Assembly: GCA_022592445.1 (NCBI GenBank)
Contig: JABYQR010000461.1
Span: 1 to 31,773 of the forward strand
DNA length: 31,773 bases
Source of the DNA: Cytidiella melzeri
Lineage: Eukaryota > Basidiomycota > Agaricomycetes > Polyporales > Irpicaceae
Reading direction: 5' to 3'
Shown: piece by piece, positions 7,875 through 16,406 of the stretch
How positions within the stretch are numbered: the stretch's first letter is position 1
How the letters are laid out: each line of letters begins with the position of its first letter
Notes under the pieces: model-generated
Told to the model about the DNA's origin: nothing
What the model saw: the letters and a program-made list of their open reading frames with translations, nothing else
The model's database searches: none
Position numbers and translations under genes: made by a program

Positions 7875-10800
7875 GCGTTCCGCCGTGAGCTGTAGTGCAG
7901 CTTTGCGTCTTCTTGGGCTTCTCGGAGTGCTCGAAGGGTTTGTCTGCTGCGGGAACGTTTGATACTGGATTCAAAGGCACCTGGAATTCCGGTAGATACC
8001 CATAGATCAGTTCGAAAGGAGCCTTCCCGGTGGACGAGTGTAGCGGCTATTAAGCGCAAACTCCGCAATTGGCAACCAGTCCACCCAGTCATCCTGTCTA
8101 AAGGAACAGAACACTCGGAGATACTGTTCTATTTCTTGATTCATACGTTCGGTTTTACCATCTGTCTGAGGATGGTACGCAGTGGACATAGACGACTTTA
8201 CTCCGAGTGCATCGTAGATAGCACGGAGAAACTTGGACGCGAATACCGATCCCGGTCTGAGATCATCTGGCGAGGTACACCATGGAGTCGAAACACGTTT
8301 GCAATATAGTCCTGACGTGTTCGGGAGTTTTCATGCTTTCTCGTGATGGATAGCAATGTACCTGCGCTGTTGTCCATCAACTACACTGTGATAGAATCGT
8401 ATCCTTTACATGGCGGTAACTTGACAATGAAGTCTGTGGTAACGCTTTCCCATGGAGCATTGGGCGGATCTAGTGGATTGAGTGGACCACGTGGTGGGGC
8501 GGGGTATGTCTTGTTCTTTGACAGGTATCACACGTGTCTACATAGTCATTGACAAAGCTGTCATGCTGGGCCACCAGTAGTTCCGAGAGAGTAGTTCCAA
8601 CGTTTTGTACCTGCCCGGATGTCCAGCGGCGGGTAGTCGTGATGTCTCCAACTAGTTCCTTTCGGATTTCGTCATCTTTAGGAACATAAACTTTTCCCCG
8701 GAACAATAACAGTCCATTCTCAACGTTCCACTCTTCGAGACCCCGGCTAAGAAGGCGAGGTCCGAGTTTCTTGACTTTGGCAAGTGCTTCTGCCACCTTG
8801 GTTTCTCGAAGAGAACATTCACGGATACGTTTCAACAGGTCTCTGTCTGGCTGTACACTAGCTTGCCCACGTTGAGAAGCGGCAGCTCGGAAAACCTCAG
8901 GCGCTAAGACTACTTGTGACAGATTGTCTTCTTCGTCCTTGACCTCATGTTGGCCCAGCCGGGACTTAGAATCTGACTTTCCCATTGACTTTCCGGGCTT
9001 CGGAACGATCTCAAAGCTGAAGCGTGAAAGGAACAATGACCAATGCGCTTGACGACGTGTCAAGTTGCGAGCTATCTTCCAGTACTCAAGATTCTTGTGG
9101 TCAGAGAAGATAGGGAATTTCTCTGGTAGCCCTTCCAAATAATGACGCCAGTCTTCAAGGGCTTGTACAATTGCCATAAGTTCTTGGTCGTAGATCTCAT
9201 AGTTCCGTTCAGTCTCAGTCATGCCTTCAGATCGATAGGCTACTGGATGCCACGTGCCGTCTTCGGCTTGTTGCTCCAATACCCTCCCATTGCATATCCG
9301 GATGCATCCGTTTCCAAACGTGTGGGTCTATCAAAACTCCACATTGCCAATACTGGGGTTTCCACGAATCGTCGGCAAAGTTCATCGAACGCTGACTGTT
9401 CTTCAGGACCCCATTTCCAAGGGACCTTACCCGTGAGACGGTCTAGGGGTTTACATATCTTCCCAAAGTCCCTGATGAACCTTCGGTAGAAGTTTGCAAA
9501 CCCACGGAATCGGCGGATGTCGGAAATGTTATGCGGTACAGGCCATTCAGCCACTGCCTTTACTTTGACAGGATCCATACGTAACTGATTGTGGCCAATG
9601 ATGACGCCAAGGTACTCCGTTTCTGATCTCTCAAACTCGCATTTCTCAGGTTTCAAGAATAGGTCATGTTGCCTGAGTCGTCTCAGAACTTCATGTACCA
9701 CTTCGCGGTGTTCGGATATCTCCTTGGAATAGATAAGGATATCGTCTAAGTAGACCGTGACTTTGCCTTCGGCAATGAGGTCGGCAAAAATATCATTCAT
9801 CATATTCTGGAACGTAGCCGGAGAGTTTGTCAGTCCGAAGAACATGACGGTTGGTTCGAAAAGTCCACGGTTGGTTACAAACGCTGCCTTGTGTTCATCA
9901 CCTTCTTTGATGCGGACATTGTTATATCCCCATCTGACATCTAGCTTGGTGAAGAACCTAGCGCCTCGCAGTCTATTCATGAGTTCGGAGATCAACGGCA
10001 ATGGATACCTGTTTTTGATAGTGACTTCGTTTAGCTTCTGGTAATCCTGTACTGGGCGTAATTTTCCGTCCTTTTTCTTGACAAAGAAGAAGGGTGACGC
10101 CATTGGGGATTTCGACGGTCAAATGTACCCTTTCTCTAGGTTCTCTCGGATAAACTTATCAAGCTCTTCTTGCTCAGGGTGTGACAGCGGATAAACCTTT
10201 GCATGGAATCCTTTTGCCTCCGGAACTAACTCAATTGCATGGTCGTATGAGTTGTGTTCTGGAAGTCGTTGAGATTCCGTTTCAGAGAAAATGTGAGCAT
10301 GTTGACGATATTGTTCAGGTACCATCTCTTCAAAGGTTTTGACTGGTTTAACCCGGTTCTCAACCTCAGCTAGTTCACTAGAGTATGTATATCCCGCTAG
10401 AGTGAACAGGCGTTCGCCTTCTTGTACCATAGGTGTCGGACGTGTGCGTACAATGCGTCGGGGAGTTTCTTTTCCACCGAGCTGAGTAGTGGCCTGTGCC
10501 TGTAACTTCGGCGATTCGGCCTCCTCCAAACTTCCTGAACCTTCCGTGGTTTCCTCAGTGTCTTCTTCGGCATCCTCCGTATCCACCGGCAAGTACGGGA
10601 GTTGTTCCACAACTTTCCGTAGTCCCAGAGTTCTCTTCCTCCGTTTAGGCTCAGCTGTTCTCTTAGCTGCAACCTCCTTTGCCTCATCAACCCGTTGCCT
10701 GGGTTTACATGCATCAGGGCATCCTTCCATCCTGATGATGCCTTCGTACCAATCAATGGTGGGGTTATGATACCGCAACCAATCGATTCCTATAATTACG

Positions 10801-11186
10801 TCTTCGGGTCCAATATCAGTGACCGTGAAGATAGTCCTCTCCTCGTGGTCCCCTATCCTCATATTGAGAATGGCAACTTTGTCAATAGCCCCGTCTCGAT
10901 TTGGGGTTCCGTCTATGTTGTACACCGGAATGGGTTGTTTCAATTTCCGGGTTCTGATACGATGCTCTCGAACAAACCGTTTATGAATGAATAGTGTCGA
11001 GGCTCCACTATCAATCATTGCTGCGACTTCTTTAGATCTCCGCACTCCTGAAACTGTGATGGGTACGTGAAAATGTTCCGATTCAGAACCAGTCTCTAAT
11101 ACATCAGACGCGAGTATGGAAAATCTATTAGTACATGGTAAACGTGGGGCACGTGCTTGCGCAGCTCGAATCACGGCCCGAATCAA
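7353..11186 (-). pseudogene. pol: G1 pol: protease, RT, RNase H, integrase, chromodomain (broken)
   Basis: Pol begins in the -1 frame of gag at 11186 without an ATG. Protease has DSGAS about residue 59 and the later VIIGIDWL. A TGA at 10119-10121 follows EKGYI, where relatives have Arg, so it fits CGA>TGA. Reverse transcriptase (10118-9290) is open, with FTKLDVRWGYNN and the active site YLDDILIYS. A one-base loss in a G-run near 9285 breaks the frame before RNase H (9279-8900; TDASGYA, DQELMA, FSDHKNLEYW). The integrase zinc finger is split by two shifts near 8570-8640 (CDTC at about 8535). The core is scattered over three frames (TTDF, MISDRD, YHPQTDGKTERMNQE). The last open piece, 7874-7353, has the GPY/F motif and a chromodomain with WKGY. 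At least seven disruptions are visible, concentrated in 7875-9290. Confidence 0.9.
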
Positions 11187-11192
11187 AAACCC
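11159..11192 (-). promoter_or_regulatory. Programmed -1 frameshift signal at the G1 gag-pol junction
   Basis: The gag codons GGT TTT TGA are preceded by G, giving the heptamer G_GGT_TTT (11192-11186), a canonical X_XXY_YYZ site ending one codon before the gag stop. After a 6-nt spacer, GGGCCGTG (11179-11172) can pair with CACG and GCCC (11055-offset: 11155-11152 and 11150-11147) with one bulged base and a 16-nt loop. Pol is in the -1 frame and has no ATG, so slippage would yield Gag-Pol. Slippery site and spacer are directly visible; the stem was folded by eye. Confidence 0.75.
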
Positions 11193-12385
11193 TCCTCCAA
11201 TCTCTTTTTGAGGTCGGCGTTCTCCGCCCTCAACTTCTCCAGTTCTCCTAGTACGGCCTTGAGTGTCACTTCTGATACTCCCGACGAGTTTGACGCTTCT
11301 TCCTTCTCAGGCTTCTTTTCTTCGGCCCGAGGAGAGGATGCCTCCCCATTCGTAGTGGCTACACGTGGTCCACGAGGAGGTGAACGAGGGACTGCGGGCT
11401 TGGTACACGTGCGTGCAATGTGACTGGGGTCGGTGGTAATCTCTTGGCAGTTGTAACACCGCCGACCCTGTTGCATTTTGGAGGCGTCAACCTCCATGGG
11501 AACCGGACCGTTGGAAGGACGGGGAACCGAAGTAAACCTGGGCTGAGACTGGGTGGGTCTCGACGTAGTTGATGGGGGAACAGACGGAGTTTTCTTTTCC
11601 GTTGTCTCCCTGATGCGGGCATATGCAGCTGCCATTTTCAGGGACCTGTCAATCCAGCCTTGGTAATTGGCCGGAGGTGCTTCGGCCGTTGCCAGCCGTC
11701 CATAGATGTATTCAGGGAGACCCTTGATGAACCGGATCGCTTTGTCTTTGTCGCTCAACCTGTTGATGCGACCCACGTATGACTGGAAGTCAGTGACGTA
11801 TGTACCGACATCCCGCGCGTTTTTTTCCTTCTTCTCAGCTCCACAGAGCTTCTCCAGTTCGCGAATGGCAGTATCCTCGGGCGTTGCATCGCTGAAGTAC
11901 TTTTTGAGCTCAGTTTTGAACTTAGCCCACGTGTCAAGATTGGCCGGCAAATCACCGTTGTGGTCAGCCATGTGATCTGTGACTGGTATTGCCCATTGGG
12001 CAGCTTTCTCCGACAGACAATAGATGGCCGTCAGGACCTTGGTTTTCTCGTCTGTGATACTGGCAGTCACCCAGTAAGCCTCACACTGGGACAGAAAACG
12101 CTCCAGGTCACGACCATGTTCGCCCTTGTATCTATCGGGCTTGGAATCATTGTTGTTGACCGTAACCTGCGGTCTGGGCATTGCTTGCGCGACTGCAGCT
12201 ACAATGGCTGCAACCAGGGCGGGATCAACAGCGGGTGTTGTCATTGCGGTGGGAGTGGGGGAAACGGTTTCAGGGGCAGTGATGGGATCAGGAATAATGA
12301 GGGTATTGTCTGGTGGAGCCGGTGGGTTTTCCGGTACAACTAAACTGGTATTGACTTCGACTTCTTCAGGAACTCCGACAATCAA
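11183..12385 (-). CDS. gag: G1 gag: capsid, zinc knuckle, C-terminal coiled coil
   Basis: The frame is open to TGA 11183-11185. A Pro/Thr-rich N-terminus precedes a Ty3-type capsid region (RYKGEHGRDLERFLSQCEAY, later LDTWAKFKTELKKYF). The nucleocapsid zinc knuckle reads CYNC, eight residues, then HIARTC: CX2CX8HX4C, four residues longer than the usual CX2CX4HX4C. The C-terminus is a leucine-rich coiled coil (VLGELEKLRAENADLKKR) just before the frameshift site. The first codon of the listed span is TTG; the first ATG in frame is at 12244, which would give 353 residues. Upstream the same frame is open to two adjacent TAG codons at 12596-12601, so the N-terminus is uncertain. Gag forms the virus-like particle and packages the RNA. 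Confidence 0.85.
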   Translation of the reverse strand: MIVGVPEEVEVNTSLVVPENPPAPPDNTLIIPDPITAPETVSPTPTAMTTPAVDPALVAAIVAAVAQAMPRPQVTVNNNDSKPDRYKGEHGRDLERFLSQCEAYWVTASITDEKTKVLTAIYCLSEKAAQWAIPVTDHMADHNGDLPANLDTWAKFKTELKKYFSDATPEDTAIRELEKLCGAEKKEKNARDVGTYVTDFQSYVGRINRLSDKDKAIRFIKGLPEYIYGRLATAEAPPANYQGWIDRSLKMAAAYARIRETTEKKTPSVPPSTTSRPTQSQPRFTSVPRPSNGPVPMEVDASKMQQGRRCYNCQEITTDPSHIARTCTKPAVPRSPPRGPRVATTNGEASSPRAEEKKPEKEEASNSSGVSEVTLKAVLGELEKLRAENADLKKRLEEGF

Positions 12386-12598
12386 CGGTATTTGACTATT
12401 ATCGCAAGCTACGTATCCAGAGTATTGTTGTCCTTTTCTGAAATGACGGGATACTACAAACTTTTGATTTCGATTCGGACACGGCTGTTGTTCGCAGATT
12501 TCAATATATGCGTGGTCCTCTTCGTTATCGTGACAATCCTGAAGATCGTCGGGATCGAAGACGTGGAAATGATTATCGCACTCAATGATTGCTATCTA

Positions 12599-13435
12599 CT
12601 ACAAAGGGAGTTTCTCAAAATATCCTCCGTCTGCTACGAATGCAACTCGACTCGTGACTTCTGTCAACCTCTTGCGTAATTGCGTGAAGTTGATCTGTCC
12701 TACTGACTGCAGACCCCAGTTCAATGCTTTGAGCTGGGCCAGCGTGCGGGTGGAGAGTACTTCCTCCGTATGCTCTGTGAGGTACAGAAGCTTGTCGTTG
12801 AGTAGCAAAACTGACTTGACCTGTGAGTTGTTGCGGTCGCGAGTAAGTTCGATGAGGATCTTGAGGCGTTTAGTAGTGGCTTCAATCTTCAGCTTGAGGA
12901 TACCGACTTGATCCTTGATTGAGAATTTGTGGAAGTCGAGCGTTACAGGTTTTTGCGCGTCCGGTCGAAGGGATGCAGGTGCCCGAGCGATACGATCCTT
13001 GAGAGATGGTTTCTCAATGCGGTCGGAGAGTGTTTGTGTGCGCTCCATGCGTGCATGTTCCTTAAAAGACTCGTTGTCACGAGCAAACTTTTCGTGGTCA
13101 AAGGCTGGGAGTCGGGTGCCGAGAGGGTGATAGTGGGGACGACGTGAGACGTAGAAGACGATAGCTTCAAGGTCTTTCTCTGTATAGAGACGAGGACAAC
13201 CTTGCTCACGTAGTTCTCGGCGAGCTTCGAAGAAGGACTCGGGTACGCGGCGACGAATGCGTATGTCCTTAGGCACTACAACCACGAAGTGAGATGTAAG
13301 GTCAAAGGTCCGGGCCAATACAACGTACTGGTAAACCGGGGGGACTAAACTTTTTAAAACTTTGGGGAAAAGGATGTGTGCGATTGCGCGACGTCCAGGC
13401 GAGCGTACAGAGATTCTACCTAATGTCAGGAACAC
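12599..13435 (-). CDS. Extra open frame between G1 primer site and gag, function unknown
   Basis: A 278-codon frame begins inside the 5' LTR edge (GTG, no ATG), runs through the primer site and ends with TAG TAG (12601-12596). It is in the same frame as gag. The only internal ATG is at 13048 (MERTQTLSDRIEKPSLKDRI), which would give 149 residues. The sequence looks protein-like: hydrophobic/charged alternation, several predicted helices (ILKLKIEATTKRLKILIELT; LLLNDKLLYLTEHTEEVLS) and few low-complexity runs. I recognise no family. It may be an accessory protein, or the true N-terminal half of Gag interrupted by stops that fit CAG>TAG. G3 also has open frames between primer site and gag. Confidence 0.5.
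   Translation of the reverse strand: MFLTLGRISVRSPGRRAIAHILFPKVLKSLVPPVYQYVVLARTFDLTSHFVVVVPKDIRIRRRVPESFFEARRELREQGCPRLYTEKDLEAIVFYVSRRPHYHPLGTRLPAFDHEKFARDNESFKEHARMERTQTLSDRIEKPSLKDRIARAPASLRPDAQKPVTLDFHKFSIKDQVGILKLKIEATTKRLKILIELTRDRNNSQVKSVLLLNDKLLYLTEHTEEVLSTRTLAQLKALNWGLQSVGQINFTQLRKRLTEVTSRVAFVADGGYFEKLPL
13411..13421 (-). promoter_or_regulatory. G1 primer-binding site of self-priming (Tf1) type
   Basis: Two bases (TT) after the 5' LTR, the minus strand reads AGGTAGAATCT. It does not begin TGG, so it does not match a tRNA 3' end. It is exactly complementary over 11 nt to AGATTCTACCT inside the LTR (13654-13644), and the match stops at both sides. In Tf1 of fission yeast, the first 11 nt of the mRNA fold back on such a site and prime cDNA synthesis. 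Confidence 0.8.
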
Positions 13436-13848
13436 AACCCAACTCTATGAAGAGCGAGGGAGTGACGACAAGGGGGGGGGAGGAACGACGAGCGAACTCA
13501 CGTGGACGATGACAACAGGAATATAGGTGATGAGGAGGAGTGGAGACACGACGACGAGGGATCAGCTGACAATGAGCTAAAGACCAGGTTATATTAGTAC
13601 TGTGAAGGACTAGGTACAAGGTGGACGTCACCTAAAGACCAGGAGGTAGAATCTGAGGTCTTTAGGGAGCTACAGGGTAGGTTTATATACATCTCAGACA
13701 AGGACCCCTGGTACTGGGTCTGTACTCCTAACACTGCCGTGGGAACGTATGGTGTGCTATGGTGCGATGTTCTACAATGTTCCAGCACCTTCTATGATCA
13801 TGTGACCGGTCTGTCACATGCACTTGAAAAGTGTGCATGGTCGTGACA
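13424..13848 (-). mobile_element. G1 5' LTR, 425 bp
   Basis: It has TGTCACG and TGACA ends on the minus strand. A TATA box (TATATAAA, 13689-13682) lies 35 nt before the predicted start AGATTC at 13654. This divides the LTR into U3 of about 194 bp and R plus U5 of about 231 bp. The inverted start/end (TGTCA/TGACA) and the 5-bp duplication beyond it fix the boundary. Confidence 0.92.
13644..13689 (-). promoter_or_regulatory. G1 core promoter and predicted self-primer at the mRNA 5' end
   Basis: TATATAAA starts at 13689 (minus strand) and the self-primer AGATTCTACCT starts 35 nt downstream at 13654, where a TATA box would place initiation. The copy in the 3' LTR is at 7029-7039 and is identical. 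Confidence 0.7.
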
Positions 13849-13853
13849 TAGAT
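13849..13853. repeat. Target-site duplication of G1, right copy (TAGAT)
   Basis: Matches 6805-6809 exactly and abuts the 5' LTR. Confidence 0.9.
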
Positions 13854-14033
13854 GCCACTTTGCGTTGTATGACTGTAGTGTAAAGACAAAGATCCTGGTC
13901 CTTTCAAAGTTGCTCGAGTCATGCATAAGATGGAAGCGGTATCGTGGTACCCATTGGTCCTGGGAGGCAACAAGTTTCTGAATCATTCACTCAGTGGCGG
14001 CTATCTGGATTGGAAGACGTGGCGTAGTGATCT

Positions 14034-14443
14034 TCACAGCGCAAAGACATTCTTGATCTCGTCCTGCCCGTACCCATGGCCCTTCACAGTCCAATTCATC
14101 TGCTCAATTGCCAAATAGGGGGGAATTGTTGGCGGTAAACCATGAGAAACGTCTGGGTGACATTCTGAATGGTGGTGTTGGCCCAGTCAGGTTGATCTCC
14201 TGGCATGGTGGTATATTCAATGATTGACAACAATGTGAATGTACGAGCATGGTTAATGGGGTCAGGAATCTCAAACCATTGATCAATGAAGCTGTCATGG
14301 TTGGGATACTCCCGGACAAGCAGAAGGTGTGCCATTTGACAAAAGGCCCTAAGGCACCTCAGACTTTGGTACGTTTGGATACGTGTGAAATCCCTGGTGT
14401 TGACTTGGATAGTGTACACCTTGTCATCTTCATACAACTCCAT
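14034..14443 (-). pseudogene. Unassigned gene remnant, about 136 residues
   Basis: An ATG at 14443 opens a frame with protein-like composition (MELYEDDKVYTIQVNTRDF, then MAHLLLVREYPNHDSFIDQW and EYTTMPGDQPDW). It runs into a stop at 14096. One missing base in the C6 run near 14120 would restore it to a second stretch (IEQMNWTVKGHGYGQDEI) ending at TGA 14034-14036. An in-frame stop lies just upstream of the ATG, so this is either the true start or an exon. I do not recognise the family. No retroelement motif is present. It could be a small host gene or the C-terminal exon of one; the frameshift is either decay or a base-calling error. Confidence 0.35.
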
Positions 14444-14449
14444 GACGTG

Positions 14450-16066
14450 TCAGAAAAACTCCATTATGACTGCCATAGACAAGAATAAAAGGTTAGGAAA
14501 ATGTGCGAGACTACCAGGTGCATCATTGGTGGTGGGAGAATTGTTGAAGGTGGAAAGATGAGAATAATTGTAAAGGAAATGAACAAAGGTGCTGCCATGG
14601 ACAAAGGAGAAATTGAGATAGGAAAGAAAAGGAGTTTGGAAAGACAAAGAGAAAAGATGCTTATTCTGAGGAAGGAGGTGGGAATTGTGAACGTGCAATG
14701 TGCGGTGCTTGGAGATGAGTTTTGAGGAGGATGTCTTGTTGGTAGGGGGTAAGGGAGGTCCAGAAGGTGCCTTTAAGGTGTTGCTTGTGATCCTGATGGA
14801 TCTGATCCAACTGGTCACGGTTTTGTTACAATTCCTGAAGAATGAAGAAGAATTGTTCCAGTGTGCTCCAGCACATTGATGCCTTTTCAGATGTGACCTT
14901 TTTGTCCCGCAAAGTGTGGGAATTTGATGGCAGAATACAGACAGTCACAGTGTCAATAACAAAACAATGAATACAGCTGATGGCATCACACTGGCCTTGT
15001 TATCAGCTCTTTATAATTTTGTATCAGATCACTTTTGCAATTAAAATGCAGTTTTTAATTTTTACAGACCGCATATTGGAACACAGCTGTACATATAGTA
15101 CACCAGTAGATTGCCCTATCTTGTGGCAACATCCTGGTACAAACATTTTGTGAATTGAAGTGGAATTGAGCAAGTTATGGCCAGTCTACTGAAAAATGTC
15201 ATCCAGACTCAGATTCAAACTCCACTCCTGCTGGCAAATGATGTCACTAGGGGCAAACACCGATTTCACACACCTTGAAATTTGCATGATTACCCACTCA
15301 AATGTTAACTATCAGCAGATAATCCATAAGCAATTTTGGGCTTGAAATTGTTTCTTAATGTTTGAGAATACAAAATAATGCTATACAAATTCTGTGCCTT
15401 TTCAGGGGCAGGAATTTATGTTTTTTAAGTGGTAGTTAAATCAGAAAAAAAATGAAAGGAAGTTTACCTTTCAAGGCTTGGAAAATCAAGTGGAAAAGAT
15501 GCCTTCCACGGATTTGGAAAAGGGCATGAAAAAATCCAGAAAAGGAAAGGGCAGGTAGAATTTCCGGCGATGTGCTACTGAAAAGTTCTGGAAAGTTGTT
15601 TGCCACGTTATGTTTGCCATCACCCGACACACATGGGAAATCTATTTGTCTTTACAATTTTAGGTTGGTCGGAAATCTGCCCAAAAAATCAATATTGACA
15701 CAGATTTTTGGAGTGCGGAAAGGCTGCCAGTAGATAGGCTTAAAAATTTGTAGAAAATTCACAGAAATGTCTTTGATTGTATATCAATGTAACCTACCAA
15801 ACATAAGCAGATATTCACGGGATTTTTAACATCTCAAATAACTCTCACAATAATTTCACGCCATGTGAAATCAGCCTTTGCCTGCAGTGTGTCAAATTCT
15901 GGTCAGGTACATGTGCAGCAATCTACAGACATTGTTTGCTCTCTGAAGAAGGAATACAATCAGAAGACATGCCACACATAGTATTGGCTCTGAGCAAGAA
16001 TTACCAGCACTTTGAAAGCTTACTACAAAGTCTCAAGCTCTACATTCTTGGAAAATGTTGATATGT
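14450..16066. other. AT-rich intergenic region
   Basis: No credible gene is seen. Open frames here (for example minus 14450-14818 and 15436-15630) have ordinary chance composition. Degenerate fragments of the 142-bp repeat family appear towards the right end, for example around 15945-15985. Confidence 0.4.
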
Positions 16067-16225
16067 GGCTACATTAGTAGTGAGTACTGTATCTGATTGT
16101 TTCATAAGGTTTCACAACTGTTAGTTGTTCTCTAAGCAGGAGTTACAATCAGAACACAGCCTGTGGCAGTTCCAATGGTGGTGACACAGTTCAGACATCA
16201 ACAGTGCATGGTTGCATCAGCAGCA
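16067..16225 (+). repeat. 142-bp repeat array, part left of the C1 insertion
   Basis: One diverged unit (from about 16067) and the first 15 bp of the next (GTTGCATCAGCAGCA, from 16211) lie here. If C1 and one target duplication are removed, the next unit start (22234) is exactly 142 bp away, the same spacing as between the units at 22234 and 22376. Units carry the landmarks CACAACCA(C/T)TAGTTGCT, ACAATCAGAACACAGCC and CAGACATCAACAG. Confidence 0.7.
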
Positions 16226-16397
16226 TGTTAGAAGGCTATGAAAGTAGTGGAGAGCGTTGAGAGAGCAAGACTGAGAGGGATCACACAGTGGGAGTTGGGG
16301 ATCAAAAGTGCGTGTCGTTGCATTGATCAGAGTAAGTCTTATATATACGGTAACTACGGCGTTAGTGCGTTAAGTGTCTAATTAATATAGTCGAACA
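16226..16397 (-). mobile_element. C1 3' LTR, 172 bp
   Basis: Nine substitutions separate it from the LTR at 21930-22101. A TATA-like ATATATAAG (minus strand, near 16338-16346) is conserved in both copies. Confidence 0.9.
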
Positions 16398-16406
16398 CTC
16401 CCCTTC
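16398..16406 (-). promoter_or_regulatory. C1 polypurine tract
   Basis: GAAGGGGAG on the minus strand abuts the LTR start TGTTCGAC. The pol stop codon TGA overlaps its beginning. Confidence 0.75.

Larger units (their letters stand above)
6810..13848 (-). mobile_element. G1: complete Ty3/gypsy chromovirus, 7,039 bp
   Basis: Two near-identical LTRs (6810-7233 and 13424-13848) flanked by TAGAT enclose, in minus-strand order: self-primer site, extra open frame, gag, frameshift signal, then pol with protease, reverse transcriptase, RNase H, integrase and chromodomain, then polypurine tract. The domain order RT-RNase H-integrase and the GPY/F module plus chromodomain define a chromovirus. Pol carries one nonsense codon and several frameshifts, mostly in integrase, so this copy cannot make its own integrase. 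LTR divergence is about 1.2%, which indicates a fairly recent insertion. Confidence 0.92.

Noticed and set aside
11157..12395. Plus-strand open frames opposite G1 gag
   Set aside because: They are antisense shadows of a gag gene with clear capsid and zinc-knuckle motifs.
12599..13435. Envelope-like gene in G1
   Set aside because: It lies before gag, not after pol, and has no signal peptide or membrane anchor.
15436..15630. Minus-strand frame of 64 codons
   Set aside because: Phe/Leu-rich chance frame in AT-rich sequence, without motif or promoter support.
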